From Martelella mediterranea (GTDB taxonomy: Bacteria; Pseudomonadota; Alphaproteobacteria; Rhizobiales; Rhizobiaceae), in contig NZ_JAINWJ010000043.1 in assembly GCF_021021415.1 (NCBI RefSeq), positions 21,611 to 85,610 of the forward strand: a stretch of 64,000 nucleotides of DNA, written 5' to 3'. Below are positions 32,132 to 42,692 of the stretch, one piece after another. A model generated the notes under the pieces. The model ran no database searches, had not been told where the DNA came from, and saw nothing but the letters and a program-made list of their open reading frames with translations. Position 1 is the first letter of the stretch; the number at the start of each line of letters is the position of its first letter. Position numbers and translations under genes: made by a program.

Positions 32132-33283
32132 TCATGTATCCATATTCGGGCTGGCCATTTCCGGCGGCAGCGGCAATACATCTTTCGAGACCGGCATGAG
32201 AATGCGGAATGTCGTACGGCCGTTCATGTTCTCGCATTCGATGATGCCGCCGTGACCGCCGATGATCTTGGCGACCAGCGCGAGGCCGAGGCCGGTGCCG
32301 TTCGGCTTGGTGGTGATGAACGGATCGAACAGATGCGGCATCAGGTCGGCCGGCACACCGGGACCATTGTCCTGCACGCAGAATTCCAGCGGCAGCGATA
32401 TCTTCTCCCTTGTGCCTGCGACCGACATGCGGATGCCGGGGCGGTAGGCCGAGGTCAGGGTGATCTCGCCATCGGGCTTGTCGCCGACGGCCTCGCACGC
32501 ATTCTTGACCAGATTGAGAAACACCTGAACCATCTGGTCGCGATTGGCAAAGACCTGCGGCAGCGACGGGTCGTATTCCTCGGTGATCTTGATGTCGCGG
32601 GCAAAACCGGCCTTGGCCACCGCCTTCACATGGTCGAGCACGGAGTGGATGTTGAGCGGAACGCGGTCGATCGGCCGCTCGTCGGAAAACACCTCCATCC
32701 GGTCGACCAGCGAAACGATCCGGTCCGACTCATCGCAGATCAGCCGCGTCAGCGCCCGGTCGTCGTCGCTGGCATTGGTTTCCAGAAGCTGGGCCGCGCC
32801 ACGAATACCGGAGAGCGGGTTCTTGATCTCATGGGCAAGCATCGAGGCAAGCCCGGTGACCGAGCGGGCCGCGGCGCGATGCACCAGTTGCCGGTCGATC
32901 TTGTCGGCCATGGAGCGGACCTGGAAGACGAGAACCACGCCGCCTTCTTCGCCCACCGGCGCAACATAGATGTCCACCAGCTTGTCCTGGCCAAGACGCG
33001 GCGACGACAGGTCGACGCGATATTCGTTGACCGGCGCGCGGCGTTCGCGCACCTGGGCGATCAGCGCCAGAAGCGGGCTGTCGAAGGGAATGAAATCGGA
33101 CAGCGTCTTGCGCGACAGGTGTGATGCACTCGCCCCGAAGAACACCTCCGCTTCCCAGTTGGTATAGGAGATGCGGCCGTCCTGCTCGATCAGCACGACG
33201 GGGTTTTGAATGGCGTTCAAAACCTGCAGAGCGACGGCCTCCGCGCCGAGGCGCTGTCTGCCATTGCCGATAACGGAATTCAT
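32132..33283 (-). CDS. ntrB: Nitrogen regulation sensor kinase NtrB
   Basis: Cytoplasmic PAS-containing histidine kinase, 383 aa, which responds to PII protein and phosphorylates NtrC. PAS domain about residues 15-125, phospho-His151 in [24 protein letters not shown] lid [10 protein letters not shown] and [12 protein letters not shown]. The start overlaps the dusB stop (ATGA), giving the classic dusB(nifR3)-ntrB-ntrC operon. Confidence 0.96.
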   Translation of the reverse strand: MNSVIGNGRQRLGAEAVALQVLNAIQNPVVLIEQDGRISYTNWEAEVFFGASASHLSRKTLSDFIPFDSPLLALIAQVRERRAPVNEYRVDLSSPRLGQDKLVDIYVAPVGEEGGVVLVFQVRSMADKIDRQLVHRAAARSVTGLASMLAHEIKNPLSGIRGAAQLLETNASDDDRALTRLICDESDRIVSLVDRMEVFSDERPIDRVPLNIHSVLDHVKAVAKAGFARDIKITEEYDPSLPQVFANRDQMVQVFLNLVKNACEAVGDKPDGEITLTSAYRPGIRMSVAGTREKISLPLEFCVQDNGPGVPADLMPHLFDPFITTKPNGTGLGLALVAKIIGGHGGIIECENMNGRTTFRILMPVSKDVLPLPPEMASPNMDT

Positions 33284-34296
33284 GCCGCTTTCCTTTCGGG
33301 CGATGCATATTCGAAGATGGCGGCAAGCTGCGCTGACACGAAATCCGGGTCGTCGGCGGTCATGATCGAGGACCGCGCCTCCGCGCCGACGCCGGGCGCA
33401 AGCCGCTCAAGGTACCAGCCGAGATGTTTGCGCGCATGACGGACGCCGACTTCAGGACCGTAGAAGCCGATCATGGCCTGATAATGCGCGATCGCGATCC
33501 GCGCCTTTTCGTCAAAAGCGGGTTCGGCCCGTCCCGCCAGATAGCCGGCATGCCAGGGACGGCCCTGACACGAGCGGCCGACCATCACGGCCGTGATGCC
33601 GGGTCGCGACAGCAGATAGGCGGCATCTTCCCGGCTCTCGATATCGCCATTGGCGATGAAGGGCAGGGAGACGACCTCGGCAACGCGCTCGATCGCCTGC
33701 CAGTCGGCTTCGCCCTTGTAGAACTGCATGCGGGTGCGGCCATGCACTGTGACCGCCTGAACGCCCGCCTCTTCCGCGCGCCGCGCCAGATAGGGCGCGT
33801 TGATGCTGTCATGGTCCCAGCCGAGCCGCATCTTGACGGTGACCGGCACCTTTACCGCGCCGACGGTCGCCTCGATGATTTCGAGCGCCCGCTCGGGCTC
33901 GCGCATCAGCGCCGAGCCGGTATAGCCGCCGACCACCTTCTTGGCCGGGCAGCCCATGTTGATATCGATGATATCGGCGCCGTTCGCTTCGGCGATCCGC
34001 GCCGCTTCCGCCATGTAATGCGGATCGCGCCCGGCAAGCTGCACCATATGCGGCTTCAGCCCCGCCCCGCGCAGCCGAACCCAGCTCTCGGCGGTATTGA
34101 ACGTCAGTTCGCGGCTTGCGATCATCTCCGTCACCACAAGCCCCGCGCCGTGCCGCCACGCAAGCGCGCGAAACGGCAGATCGGTGACGCCCGACATCGG
34201 CGCGAGAATCACGCGGTTGCGGATCTCGATCGGGCCGATCCGAAAAGAATCTGATGGTTTGCGGTGAGGCAAATGGCTATCTTTCATGCAGCACAT
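33280..34296 (-). CDS. dusB: tRNA-dihydrouridine synthase B (NifR3)
   Basis: FMN enzyme that reduces uridines in tRNA D-loops; called nifR3 in rhizobia because it precedes ntrBC. Motifs: [38 protein letters not shown] with the catalytic Cys, [22 protein letters not shown] and [11 protein letters not shown]. 338 aa from the ATG at 34294-34296, chosen because AGGG lies about 7 nt upstream; the in-frame ATG at 34285-34287 is an alternative. First gene of the ntr operon. Confidence 0.94.
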   Translation of the reverse strand: MCCMKDSHLPHRKPSDSFRIGPIEIRNRVILAPMSGVTDLPFRALAWRHGAGLVVTEMIASRELTFNTAESWVRLRGAGLKPHMVQLAGRDPHYMAEAARIAEANGADIIDINMGCPAKKVVGGYTGSALMREPERALEIIEATVGAVKVPVTVKMRLGWDHDSINAPYLARRAEEAGVQAVTVHGRTRMQFYKGEADWQAIERVAEVVSLPFIANGDIESREDAAYLLSRPGITAVMVGRSCQGRPWHAGYLAGRAEPAFDEKARIAIAHYQAMIGFYGPEVGVRHARKHLGWYLERLAPGVGAEARSSIMTADDPDFVSAQLAAIFEYASPERKAA

Positions 34297-34361
34297 CACT
34301 TTGCCCTATTTTTAGACAAGACGCCATTCCTTGCCAAGCACTTTCGCTGGCGCCTTATAAA

Positions 34362-34391
34362 ATTTAGGCAAATGCTGGAAAATTGGGTCAA
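34362..34391 (-). promoter_or_regulatory. Candidate dusB-ntrBC promoter
   Basis: On the minus strand TTGACC (34386-34391), an 18-bp spacer and CTAAAT (34362-34367) resemble the rhizobial sigma-70 form CTTGAC-N17-CTATAT. Confidence 0.4.
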
Positions 34392-34441
34392 TCCGGGTAA
34401 GTTCCGGCCAACAGGAATCAACACGCAGGTTCTAGCCGAAC

Positions 34442-35653
34442 ATGGCAGCGGGTGAAAGCTACAATCCAGGGGTGGTCGTGGTTGCCGCCGGGCGCGGCGA
34501 ACGCGCCGGCGCGCCCGAGGAAGGGCCGAAACAATATCGGCTGATCGGCGGCATGCCGGTGATTGCCCACACCTTGCGCGAATTTGCCGCATGGGGACGC
34601 GCGACGGCCGGCATCGTGGTTGTCATTCATCCGGATGACGAGGCCCTTTTTGCCGATGCGCTGTCTCACCTGACAAACCAGGTCGGCATCCGTTTCGTCC
34701 ACGGCGGCGCGACGCGCCAGCAATCGGTCCTCAACGGCCTTGCGGCGCTCGCGGCGAACGCACCCAGCCACGTGCTGATCCATGACGCGGTGCGGCCCTT
34801 CTTCGATGCTGCTCTGCTTGAGCGGGTGTCCGATGCGCTCAATGCCGGCCACGCCGCCGTCCTTCCGGCTGTGGCCGTGGCCGATACGCTGAAGAAGGCG
34901 GATAGTGACGGCAATGTCGGCGTAACCGTATCGCGCTCCGGCCTCTACGCCGCACAGACCCCGCAGGCCTTCAGCTTTCCGGTTATTTATGACGCCCACC
35001 GCAAGGCGGCCGCTGAAGGTCGCACCGATTTCACCGATGACGCCGGCATCGCCGAATGGGCCGGTCTCGCGGTGCGGCTGGTGGACGGGCTCGCCGACAA
35101 TGTGAAACTGACATACAAGAGAGAGATCGCCATGGCCGACGAGAAGCTGTCACGCCCCCCGATCGCCGATATCCGCACCGGCAATGGCTACGACGTCCAT
35201 CAACTGGTGCCCGGCGACGGCGTCACGCTGTGCGGCATCAAGATCCCGCATGACATGGCGCTTTCCGGTCATTCCGACGCCGATGTGGCCTTCCACGCGC
35301 TGACCGACGCCCTGCTCGCGACCTGCGGCGAAGGCGATATCGGCGACCACTTCCCGCCATCCGACCCGCAGTGGAAGGGCGCCGCCTCGCATATCTTCCT
35401 TGCCCATGCGGCAAAGATCGTACGCGAACATGGCGGCGTGATCCTCAACGCCGACGTTACCCTGATCGCCGAAGCGCCGAAGGTCGGACCGCATCGCCTC
35501 GCCATGCGCGAAAATATCGCAGCCTGCCTCGGCATTGATCTCGCCCGCTGCTCGGTGAAGGCCACGACCAACGAGACCATCGGCTTCGTCGGCCGCCGCG
35601 AAGGCATCGCGGCGATTGCCACGGCCAGCGTGAACTATGGAAATATGACATGA
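34442..35653 (+). CDS. ispDF: Bifunctional IspD/IspF of the MEP isoprenoid pathway
   Basis: Fusion of 2-C-methylerythritol 4-phosphate cytidylyltransferase and MECDP synthase, 403 aa. IspD part (1 to about 230): [51 protein letters not shown]. IspF part (about 242-403): NGYDVHQL with metal ligands Asp251 and His253, [35 protein letters not shown] and [21 protein letters not shown]. The fusion is usual in alphaproteobacteria. Its stop overlaps the start of cinA by 4 bp. Confidence 0.97.
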   Translation: MAAGESYNPGVVVVAAGRGERAGAPEEGPKQYRLIGGMPVIAHTLREFAAWGRATAGIVVVIHPDDEALFADALSHLTNQVGIRFVHGGATRQQSVLNGLAALAANAPSHVLIHDAVRPFFDAALLERVSDALNAGHAAVLPAVAVADTLKKADSDGNVGVTVSRSGLYAAQTPQAFSFPVIYDAHRKAAAEGRTDFTDDAGIAEWAGLAVRLVDGLADNVKLTYKREIAMADEKLSRPPIADIRTGNGYDVHQLVPGDGVTLCGIKIPHDMALSGHSDADVAFHALTDALLATCGEGDIGDHFPPSDPQWKGAASHIFLAHAAKIVREHGGVILNADVTLIAEAPKVGPHRLAMRENIAACLGIDLARCSVKATTNETIGFVGRREGIAAIATASVNYGNMT

Positions 35654-36144
35654 TCGACGCCGATATCGCCGAACGCGCCCGTACCCTGATCGAACATTGC
35701 AAGGCCGCCGGCCTCACCATCGCCACCGCCGAATCCTGCACCGGTGGGCTGGTGGTCGCAGCACTCACGGATATCGCCGGCTCTTCGGCGGTCGTCGATC
35801 GTGGCTACATCACCTATTCCAACGAAGCGAAGATGGAGATGCTCGGCGTCAGCGCCCGCACGCTCGAAGCCCATGGCGCGGTTTCGCGCGAGACCGCGCT
35901 GCAGATGTCGGCGGGCGCGCTGCTGCGCTCCGGCGCCGATCTGGCGGTCGCGGTCACCGGCATTGCCGGCCCCTCCGGCGGCAGCGCGGACAAGCCGGTC
36001 GGTCTCGTTCATCTCGCGGCGCGCGATCGCCGCGGACACCTGCACCATATCGAAAGCCGCTATGGCGATATCGGCCGCCACGGCATCCGGCTTGCCACCG
36101 TGCAGACGGCGCTCGGCATGCTGGAAGGTCTGATTCAGGCGTAG
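35650..36144 (+). CDS. CinA C-terminal domain protein / nicotinamide-nucleotide amidohydrolase
   Basis: 164 aa, CinA-C (PncC-type) domain alone: [77 protein letters not shown]. PncC deamidates nicotinamide mononucleotide in NAD salvage. It is coupled to ispDF by ATGA overlap and its 3' end overlaps the convergent RatA-like gene by 10 bp. Confidence 0.9.
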   Translation: MIDADIAERARTLIEHCKAAGLTIATAESCTGGLVVAALTDIAGSSAVVDRGYITYSNEAKMEMLGVSARTLEAHGAVSRETALQMSAGALLRSGADLAVAVTGIAGPSGGSADKPVGLVHLAARDRRGHLHHIESRYGDIGRHGIRLATVQTALGMLEGLIQA

Positions 36145-36581
36145 ATTTCGTCCGCCCGCGCCTCGAAGGCCTCGGAGAACTTGCGGAATGCCCGCTCGAA
36201 CATCGAGCCCATCATTGCGCCCAGAATCCGGTTCTTGAATTCGTAATTGATGTAGAACTGGATCGCGCAGGCGCCCTCGCCTTCCGGCTCGAACCGCCAG
36301 CGATTGTCGAGAAAGCGGAACGGCCCATCGACATAGCTGACATCGATCTTGCGCTCGGCCTGATTGAGAAGCACCTGGGTGGTGAAGCTCTCGCGGATGC
36401 CCTTGTAGCCAACGGTCATGTCGGCGATCAGCAGCGTCTTGCCGTCCTTTTCGCGCGAGGAGCGCACGGTCAGCGCCTCGCACAGCGGCAGGAATTCGGG
36501 ATAGCGTTCAACGTCGGCAACCAGATCGAACATGCGATCGGCGGAATGGCTGACGTGGCGGGTTGTCTTGAACTCTGGCAT
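36135..36581 (-). CDS. RatA/COQ10-like START domain protein
   Basis: 148 aa protein of the SRPBCC (START-like) fold: [37 protein letters not shown] and [40 protein letters not shown]. Relatives include mitochondrial Coq10, which binds ubiquinone, and E. coli RatA, described as a ribosome-association toxin. A ubiquinone-related role seems likelier here, as is usual in alphaproteobacteria, but this is not shown by sequence. Confidence 0.85.
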   Translation of the reverse strand: MPEFKTTRHVSHSADRMFDLVADVERYPEFLPLCEALTVRSSREKDGKTLLIADMTVGYKGIRESFTTQVLLNQAERKIDVSYVDGPFRFLDNRWRFEPEGEGACAIQFYINYEFKNRILGAMMGSMFERAFRKFSEAFEARADEIYA

Positions 36582-36727
36582 GATGTTTCAGCTAATGCGC
36601 CGGGAAGAAAATGGCAAGTGCAACGGATCGCCGGTGCGCAATTTCGCGTCTGCCGGTGGATTTCGCGCCCGCCACACGCTTGCCCCTTGCAAATTGCGCC
36701 GCATACCGGATAATCCATGTCGTATCG

Positions 36728-36883
36728 CGCTGGGAGAAGCCACGTCACTGTGGTGCCGAAGGAGCAACCGCCCCGGAAACTCTCAGGCAAAAGGACCAGC
36801 GCGAGGTTCTGAACTCTGGAGACGAGGTCGCGGTTCGCTGTGGCTGGCCGAAGGGATAATAATCTCAGGCACATGGGACAGAG
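36728..36883 (+). promoter_or_regulatory. Tandem glycine riboswitch
   Basis: Two glycine aptamers in the gcvT leader. Aptamer 1 (36728-36801) is closed by CGCTGG/CCAGCG and contains TGCCGAAGGAGCAA and CTCTCAGGCAAAAGGACC. Aptamer 2 (36815-36883) is closed by CTCTG/CAGAG and contains GGCCGAAGG and ATCTCAGGCA. The sense strand and distance fit control of gcvTHP, normally activation by glycine. Confidence 0.92.
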
Positions 36884-36885
36884 GG

Positions 36886-36938
36886 GGCTCATTCGCTTTG
36901 GCGTTCTTTGGAACGTCGACCCTTGAGCCGGCGTTTTT
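36886..36938 (+). terminator. Riboswitch expression-platform terminator
   Basis: GGCTCA (36886-36891) pairs with TGAGCC (36924-36929). An inner CGTTC/GAACG stem lies at 36902-36906 and 36911-36915, and GGCGTTTTT follows. It is placed between the second aptamer and the gcvT start. Confidence 0.6.
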
Positions 36939-36967
36939 CATGAAAGACGCAATCCGGAGGCAATCTC

Positions 36968-38110
36968 TTGGTCTCGCAAGAACCGCTGAAACAAACCCCG
37001 CTTCACGCGCTTCATCTGGAGCTTGGCGCCCGCATGGTGCCATTCGCCGGCTACGACATGCCGGTGCAATATCCGATGGGCGTTCTCAAAGAACATCTCC
37101 ACACCCGGCAAAAGGCCGGCCTTTTCGATGTCTCGCATATGGGACAGGTGTGGCTGAAGCCGATTTCCGGCAATCTCGCCGATGCGGCGCTGGCGCTCGA
37201 AAAACTGGTGCCGGTGGATATCGCCGGGCTGAAACCCGGCCGCCAGCGCTATGCCTTCTTCACCAATGAGGACGGCGGCATTCTGGACGATCTGATGGTC
37301 GCAAACCGCGGCGACCATCTTCTGGTTATCGTCAACGCCGCCTGCAAGCATGCCGATCTCGCCCATATGAAGGCGCATCTTTCCGACCTCTGCAATGTCG
37401 AGGCTTTCTTCGAGGAAAAGGCGCTGCTGGCGCTGCAGGGCCCGAAGGCGGAAGCCGTGCTCTCGCCGCTCTGCCCTTCCGTTGCCGAGATGAAATTCAT
37501 GGATGTGCGCGCATGCGAAGTCCTCGGCTTCACCTGCGTCATCTCCCGCTCCGGCTATACCGGCGAGGACGGGTTCGAGATTTCCGTGCCGGCCGACAAT
37601 GCCGAGGAACTCGCCCGCGCGCTGCTGGCGCACGAGGATTGCGAGGCGATCGGCCTTGGCGCGCGCGATTCGCTCAGGCTCGAAGCCGGGCTCTGCCTCT
37701 ATGGCAACGACATCGACGAGACCACCACGCCGGTCGAGGCGGCGCTTGTCTGGGCCATCCAGAAGGCCCGCCGGCCGGGCGGGATCCGCGGCGGCGGTTT
37801 TCCCGGCCAGGAGCGCATCTTCCGCCAGCTCGAGGACGGCGTGCGCCGTAAACGCGTCGGCCTTAAGCCCGAGGGCCGCGCCCCGGTGCGCGCGCCGGCG
37901 AAGCTGTTTGCCGATGACGCTGGCCAGCACGAGATCGGCCACGTCACCTCCGGCGGCTTCGGTCCTTCCGCTGAAAGCCCGGTCGCCATGGGCTACGTGT
38001 CCGCAGAACACGCCGCCGCCGGCACCACGATTTTCGCCGAGGTGCGGGGCAAATACCTGCCCGTCACCATCGCCGACATGCCTTTCGTCACACCCACCTA
38101 CAAGCGCTAA
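36968..38110 (+). CDS. gcvT: Glycine cleavage system T protein (aminomethyltransferase)
   Basis: Transfers the methylene group from lipoylated H protein to tetrahydrofolate, releasing ammonia. 380 aa. The start is TTG at 36968 with GGAGG 7 nt upstream; no ATG is available before the conserved N-terminus (QTPLHALHLELGARMVPFAGYDMPVQY). Family motifs: LFDVSHMGQ, GGILDDLMV, SRSGYTGEDGFEI and LEAGLCLYGNDI. First gene of gcvTHP under the glycine riboswitch. Confidence 0.96.
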   Translation: MVSQEPLKQTPLHALHLELGARMVPFAGYDMPVQYPMGVLKEHLHTRQKAGLFDVSHMGQVWLKPISGNLADAALALEKLVPVDIAGLKPGRQRYAFFTNEDGGILDDLMVANRGDHLLVIVNAACKHADLAHMKAHLSDLCNVEAFFEEKALLALQGPKAEAVLSPLCPSVAEMKFMDVRACEVLGFTCVISRSGYTGEDGFEISVPADNAEELARALLAHEDCEAIGLGARDSLRLEAGLCLYGNDIDETTTPVEAALVWAIQKARRPGGIRGGGFPGQERIFRQLEDGVRRKRVGLKPEGRAPVRAPAKLFADDAGQHEIGHVTSGGFGPSAESPVAMGYVSAEHAAAGTTIFAEVRGKYLPVTIADMPFVTPTYKR

Positions 38111-38128
38111 TCAGCGGGAACAGCAGAA

Positions 38129-38494
38129 ATGACCATCAAATTTACCGAAGAACATGAGTGGCTGAAGATCGAGGGCGATGTCGCCACCGTGGGCATCACT
38201 CAGCATGCCGCCGAACAGCTCGGCGACCTCGTTTTCGTCGAACTGCCCGAGGTGGGTGCGACTTTTTCCAAGAATGACGACGCGGCGACCGTCGAATCGG
38301 TCAAGGCCGCTTCCGATGTCTTTTGTCCGCTCGATGGCGAGATCACCGAGGTCAACCAGGCGATCGTCGACAATCCGGAACTGGTCAACTCCGCGCCGAT
38401 GGGCGATGGCTGGTTCTTCAAGCTGAAGCTCGCCAACACTGCCGATGCCGACGCGCTGATGGACGAAGCCGCCTACAAGGAGTTCATCGCCTGA
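38129..38494 (+). CDS. gcvH: Glycine cleavage system H protein
   Basis: Lipoyl carrier protein of 121 aa that shuttles the aminomethyl group between P and T proteins. The lipoyl-lysine lies in [11 protein letters not shown], and the fold motifs [16 protein letters not shown] and [12 protein letters not shown] are clear. It overlaps the gcvP start (TGATG). Confidence 0.97.
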   Translation: MTIKFTEEHEWLKIEGDVATVGITQHAAEQLGDLVFVELPEVGATFSKNDDAATVESVKAASDVFCPLDGEITEVNQAIVDNPELVNSAPMGDGWFFKLKLANTADADALMDEAAYKEFIA

Positions 38495-41358
38495 TGACGA
38501 CCCCTGCGGAATTCCAGTTCACCGACTACCAGCCCTATGACTTCGCCAACCGCCGCCATATCGGCCCCTCGCCCGCCGAGATGGAGGCGATGCTGGAGGC
38601 GATCGGCTATGACAGTCTCGACGCGCTGATCGACGCCACCGTGCCCGCCGGCATCCGCCAGAAGACGCCGCTCGCCTGGGGCCCCGCCATGACCGAGCGC
38701 GAGGCGCTCGACAAGCTGCGCGAGACCGCCAACAAGAACAAGCCGCTCATCTCGATGATCGGCCAAGGCTACAACGCCACCATCACGCCGCCGGTGATCC
38801 AGCGCAATATTCTGGAAAACCCGGCCTGGTACACCGCCTACACGCCCTATCAGCCGGAAATCTCGCAAGGGAGGCTGGAAGCGCTCCTGAACTTCCAGAC
38901 GATGATGGCCGACCTGACGGGCCTCGACATCGCCAATTCTTCGCTGCTCGACGAGGCGACGGCGGCGGCCGAAGCCATGGCGATGGCGAACCGCGTGGCG
39001 AAATCCAAGGCCACTGCCTTCTTCGTCGACGAGAACTGCCACCCGCAGACCATTGCCCTGATCAAGACCCGCGCCGAACCGCTCGGCTGGGAGGTGATCG
39101 TCGGCGATCCCTTCAAGGACCTCGCGCCCGACGCCGTGTTCGGCGCGATCTTCCAGTATCCCGGCACCTATGGCCATGTGCATGATTTCACCGGCGTGAT
39201 CGCCGATCTCCATGCCGCAAACGCCATCGCCACCATCGCCGCCGATCCGCTGGCCCTCACGCTCCTGAAATCACCGGGCGAGATGGATGCCGATATCGCC
39301 ATCGGTTCCTCGCAGCGCTTCGGCGTGCCGCTCGGCTATGGCGGCCCGCATGCGGCCTATATGGCGGTCAAGGACACCTACAAGCGCTCGATGCCCGGCC
39401 GCCTCGTCGGCGTGTCGGTGGATAGCCGCGGCAACCGCGCCTATCGTCTGGCGTTGCAGACCCGCGAACAGCACATCCGCCGCGAAAAGGCGACGTCGAA
39501 CATCTGCACCGCCCAGGTGCTGCTCGCCGTCATGGCCTCGATGTATGGCGTGTTCCACGGCCCGGACGGGCTGAAGGCAATTGCCCAGCAGGTCCACCGC
39601 AAGGGCGTGCTGCTCGCCAAGGGCCTCGAGGCGCTCGGCTTCGCGGTGGAGCCGGAAACCTTCTTCGACACGGTCACGGTCGAGGTCGGCGCGTTCCAGA
39701 GCCTGATCATGAAGAACGCGGTCGAAAACGGCGTCAACCTCAGGAAGGTCGGCGACACGAAGATCGGCATTTCCGTCAACGAGCGCACGCGGCCGGCCCA
39801 TGTCGAAGCCGTCTGGGATGCCTTTGGCGGCAAATTCTCGATTGCCGAATTCGAGGCCGATTACCGCCTGCCGCAAAGCCTTTTGCGAACAAGCGCTTAC
39901 ATGACGCATCCGATCTTCCACATGAACCGCGCCGAAAGCGAGATGACCCGCTATATGCGCCGCCTCGCCGACCGCGATCTCGCGCTCGACCGGTCGATGA
40001 TCCCGCTCGGTTCCTGCACGATGAAGCTCAACGCGACGGCGGAAATGCTGCCGATCACCTGGCCGGAATTCGCCGACATTCACCCCTTCGCGCCGGAAAG
40101 CCAGACGGCCGGCTACCGCGAGATGATCGCCGACCTGTCGGAAAAGCTCTGCCAGATCACCGGCTATGACGCCTTCTCGATGCAGCCGAATTCGGGCGCG
40201 CAGGGCGAATATGCCGGGCTTCTGACGATCCGCCGCTATCACCGCGCCAATGGCGAGGCCCACCGCAACATCTGCCTGATCCCGACCTCGGCCCACGGCA
40301 CCAACCCGGCCTCCGCGCAGCTTGCCGGCATGAAGGTGGTGCCGGTGAAATCGCGCGACAATGGCGATATCGACATCGACGATTTCCGCGCCAAGGCCGA
40401 GCAGCATGGCGAAAACCTTGCCGCCTGCATGATCACCTACCCCTCCACCCATGGCGTGTTCGAGGAGACGGTGACCGAGGTCTGCGCGATCACCCACGCC
40501 CATGGCGGCCAGGTCTATCTCGACGGCGCCAATATGAACGCGATGGTGGGTCTTTCCCGGCCGGGCGATATCGGCTCGGATGTCAGCCATCTGAACCTGC
40601 ACAAGACCTTCTGCATACCGCACGGCGGCGGCGGTCCGGGCATGGGGCCGATCGGCGTCAAGGCGCATCTGGCGCCGCACCTGCCGGGCAATCCGGCGAC
40701 GGACCGGACAAGCGGCGCGGTCTCGGCCGCCCCGTTCGGCTCACCGTCGATCCTGCCGATCTCCTGGAGCTACTGCCTGATGATGGGCGGCGAAGGGCTG
40801 ACGCAGGCAACCCGCGTGGCGATCCTCAACGCCAACTATATCGCGGCCCGGCTGAAGGGGTCCTACACGGTGCTCTACAAGTCGGACAAGGGCCGCGTGG
40901 CGCATGAATGCATCATCGACACGCGCCCGCTGAAGGATAGCGCCGACGTCTCCGTCGACGACATCGCCAAGCGCCTGATCGATTGCGGCTTCCACGCGCC
41001 CACGATGAGCTTCCCCGTCCCCGGCACGCTGATGATCGAGCCGACGGAATCGGAGACCAAGGCCGAGCTCGATCGTTTCTGCGACGCCCTGATCGCGATC
41101 CGCGCCGAGATCACCGATATCGAGGAAGGCCGCGCCGACCGGGACGACAACCCGCTGAAGAACGCCCCGCACACGGTGGAAGATCTCGTCGGCGAATGGA
41201 CCCATTCGTACTCCCGCGAACAAGCCTGCTTCCCCCCCGGCGCCTTCCGCGTCGACAAATACTGGCCGCCGGTCAACCGCGTGGACAATGTCTATGGGGA
41301 TCGGAATCTGGTGTGCGCCTGCCCACCGATGAGCGAGTATGCGGAGGCGGCGGAGTAG
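38494..41358 (+). CDS. gcvP: Glycine dehydrogenase (decarboxylating), P protein
   Basis: Pyridoxal-phosphate enzyme that decarboxylates glycine. 954 aa, one-chain form, starting [26 protein letters not shown] at the ATG that overlaps the gcvH stop. The PLP lysine is in [25 protein letters not shown]. It ends with [21 protein letters not shown] and [12 protein letters not shown] strong terminator follows. Confidence 0.98.
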   Translation: MTTPAEFQFTDYQPYDFANRRHIGPSPAEMEAMLEAIGYDSLDALIDATVPAGIRQKTPLAWGPAMTEREALDKLRETANKNKPLISMIGQGYNATITPPVIQRNILENPAWYTAYTPYQPEISQGRLEALLNFQTMMADLTGLDIANSSLLDEATAAAEAMAMANRVAKSKATAFFVDENCHPQTIALIKTRAEPLGWEVIVGDPFKDLAPDAVFGAIFQYPGTYGHVHDFTGVIADLHAANAIATIAADPLALTLLKSPGEMDADIAIGSSQRFGVPLGYGGPHAAYMAVKDTYKRSMPGRLVGVSVDSRGNRAYRLALQTREQHIRREKATSNICTAQVLLAVMASMYGVFHGPDGLKAIAQQVHRKGVLLAKGLEALGFAVEPETFFDTVTVEVGAFQSLIMKNAVENGVNLRKVGDTKIGISVNERTRPAHVEAVWDAFGGKFSIAEFEADYRLPQSLLRTSAYMTHPIFHMNRAESEMTRYMRRLADRDLALDRSMIPLGSCTMKLNATAEMLPITWPEFADIHPFAPESQTAGYREMIADLSEKLCQITGYDAFSMQPNSGAQGEYAGLLTIRRYHRANGEAHRNICLIPTSAHGTNPASAQLAGMKVVPVKSRDNGDIDIDDFRAKAEQHGENLAACMITYPSTHGVFEETVTEVCAITHAHGGQVYLDGANMNAMVGLSRPGDIGSDVSHLNLHKTFCIPHGGGGPGMGPIGVKAHLAPHLPGNPATDRTSGAVSAAPFGSPSILPISWSYCLMMGGEGLTQATRVAILNANYIAARLKGSYTVLYKSDKGRVAHECIIDTRPLKDSADVSVDDIAKRLIDCGFHAPTMSFPVPGTLMIEPTESETKAELDRFCDALIAIRAEITDIEEGRADRDDNPLKNAPHTVEDLVGEWTHSYSREQACFPPGAFRVDKYWPPVNRVDNVYGDRNLVCACPPMSEYAEAAE

Positions 41359-41388
41359 CGGCGAACGACAACGCTAAACGGAAATTGA

Positions 41389-41416
41389 GGCCGGCGGAAA
41401 CGCCGGCCTTCGTTTT
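41389..41416 (+). terminator. gcvTHP terminator
   Basis: Perfect 8-bp stem GGCCGGCG (41389-41396) and CGCCGGCC (41401-41408) with GAAA loop, then TTCGTTTT. Confidence 0.85.
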
Positions 41417-41438
41417 GCGGAAAGCCTCGCAACGCTTT

Positions 41439-41587
41439 CTGCGTCATCCTCGGGCTTGACCCGAGGATCCAATCACATCTGTCGCGAGAGGAGCTTGCGG
41501 TTGAATTGAGGTACTTACGCAACGCCGCCCGCGCTTTTCGTGGGGAAAGGTGCTTAGATCCTCGGGTCAAGCCCGAGGATGACGCAG
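41439..41587. repeat. Intergenic element with 31-bp perfect inverted repeats
   Basis: The arms 41439-41469 and 41557-41587 are exact reverse complements over 31 bp and flank 87 bp. Each arm is itself a hairpin (CCTCGGG CTTGA CCCGAGG). No ORF of note lies inside. The structure resembles a miniature inverted-repeat or BIME-like element. Confidence 0.75.
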
Positions 41588-41678
41588 AGTATAAGTGGCC
41601 TGATAAACGAAAGCCTATAGGCCGAAAGCCCAGGCCGGCGGGGCCCACCCCAACTCGAGCGAATAGGCCGACTTTACC

Positions 41679-41719
41679 GCGCCTTCCGTGTCAACCAGTA
41701 CTGGACGCTGGTGAGCCGG
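41679..41719 (+). pseudogene. Possible remnant of the gcvP 3' end
   Basis: Ungapped comparison with gcvP 41240-41280 gives 32 identities in 41 bases, and the same frame reads AFRVNQYWTLVSR against [13 protein letters not shown]. Weaker similarity may extend upstream with gaps. It has no open coding context and lies directly before the orphan gene. Confidence 0.45.
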
Positions 41720-41740
41720 TTCTCATACTCAGGCGTGCCG

Positions 41741-42646
41741 TTAACAAAACGACGTCTCAGTCAGCAACTCGTCGAGATCTTCTGCAGCAAGCTCATCGAT
41801 CCATCTCAAAGAGAGCTTCATCTCACCGTCAATAGGACCAACTGGAGATAAAGCAATTCCGATCTGGCCACCGGTTGGCACACCAAATCTTTCTCGCAAC
41901 GTCAGAATACGTTTCGCACTCAACCCAGCGGGCCTAATCCGCAACTCTGTTCCTCTGATTTGAATTTGTTGGAAAGCTTCATTCCATTCGTCGAGGGTAC
42001 GCCACAGTGAAATACCCTCATCGAACGAATTAATGTATCGGCGCATCTGTGCGGACCACTGCGCTCCACGAGCAAGAAGTTTATCCTTTTTCAGCTTTAC
42101 AGAGATGCTTACCTCCCCCGGAGAATCAGCGAAAAGTTCAATGGCCAAGGGGGGCATGTCAACGTGCTGAATGTAATTGCGAAGCCCATAGATCAGTTCA
42201 TAGCTTCTGTTTTTGCGCTCGACTTCCCCTATGAAACTGCGCCAATTAATCCAACCCTCCGAATCCCGCCCTAGCTCTGTCTTAAGATGGGTTTCTTGGT
42301 GTTCGAGATATGAACGAAACGACGCGCACAAGTTCAATAATTTCCGCGAGATTTCCGCCATGCCTCTATCAAAAGAAATTGTGTAACTACCCTGCGCCTT
42401 TAAATAGGTGTTTCCGATGTTGACGAACTCTTCTAATAGATCATCGCGGTTGGCAACAACTGCTCGAACTATATGTAGCGAAGAGGCAGCACTATTGACC
42501 TGCCTGATATCTGTCTCCAATTCTTCACTTTCGATATAAGACAGTTCCGCTACAAAATTTATCGAATTTTCTATCTCCTCCATTCCGTTATTGTGTTCAC
42601 GGATACTATATGCATGAACCAACGCGTACCTTGTCTCATCGGCCAT
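41741..42646 (-). CDS. Orphan protein with HEPN-like RNYIQH motif
   Basis: 301 aa protein I do not recognise as a named family. It is mainly helical and acidic in the N-terminal half (MEEIENSINFVAELSYIESEELETDIRQVN), with no signal peptide or membrane segment. Residues 151-161 read LIYGLRNYIQH; Arg156-Asn-Tyr-Ile-Gln-His161 fits the Rx4H signature of HEPN domains, many of which are RNases in toxin or phage-defence systems. The coding sequence is visibly richer in A/T than its neighbours and the gene is absent from the expected local order, both pointing to recent transfer. No antitoxin-like partner is adjacent, so a defence role is only a hypothesis. Confidence 0.7.
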   Translation of the reverse strand: MADETRYALVHAYSIREHNNGMEEIENSINFVAELSYIESEELETDIRQVNSAASSLHIVRAVVANRDDLLEEFVNIGNTYLKAQGSYTISFDRGMAEISRKLLNLCASFRSYLEHQETHLKTELGRDSEGWINWRSFIGEVERKNRSYELIYGLRNYIQHVDMPPLAIELFADSPGEVSISVKLKKDKLLARGAQWSAQMRRYINSFDEGISLWRTLDEWNEAFQQIQIRGTELRIRPAGLSAKRILTLRERFGVPTGGQIGIALSPVGPIDGEMKLSLRWIDELAAEDLDELLTETSFC

Positions 42647-42692
42647 TTTCTCTCCACACGAAGAAAAGTCGCTATGTTAGGCGAGGCGTACC

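Noticed and set aside
34300..34441. Possible sigma-54 promoter upstream of dusB (TTGGCAAGGAATGGC)
   Set aside because: The -12 element TTGC is missing; a sigma-70-like promoter fits better.
41506..41835. 109-aa plus-strand ORF across the inverted-repeat element and the gcvP remnant
   Set aside because: Crosses the repeat arm and the end of the orphan gene, with no family similarity or start signal.
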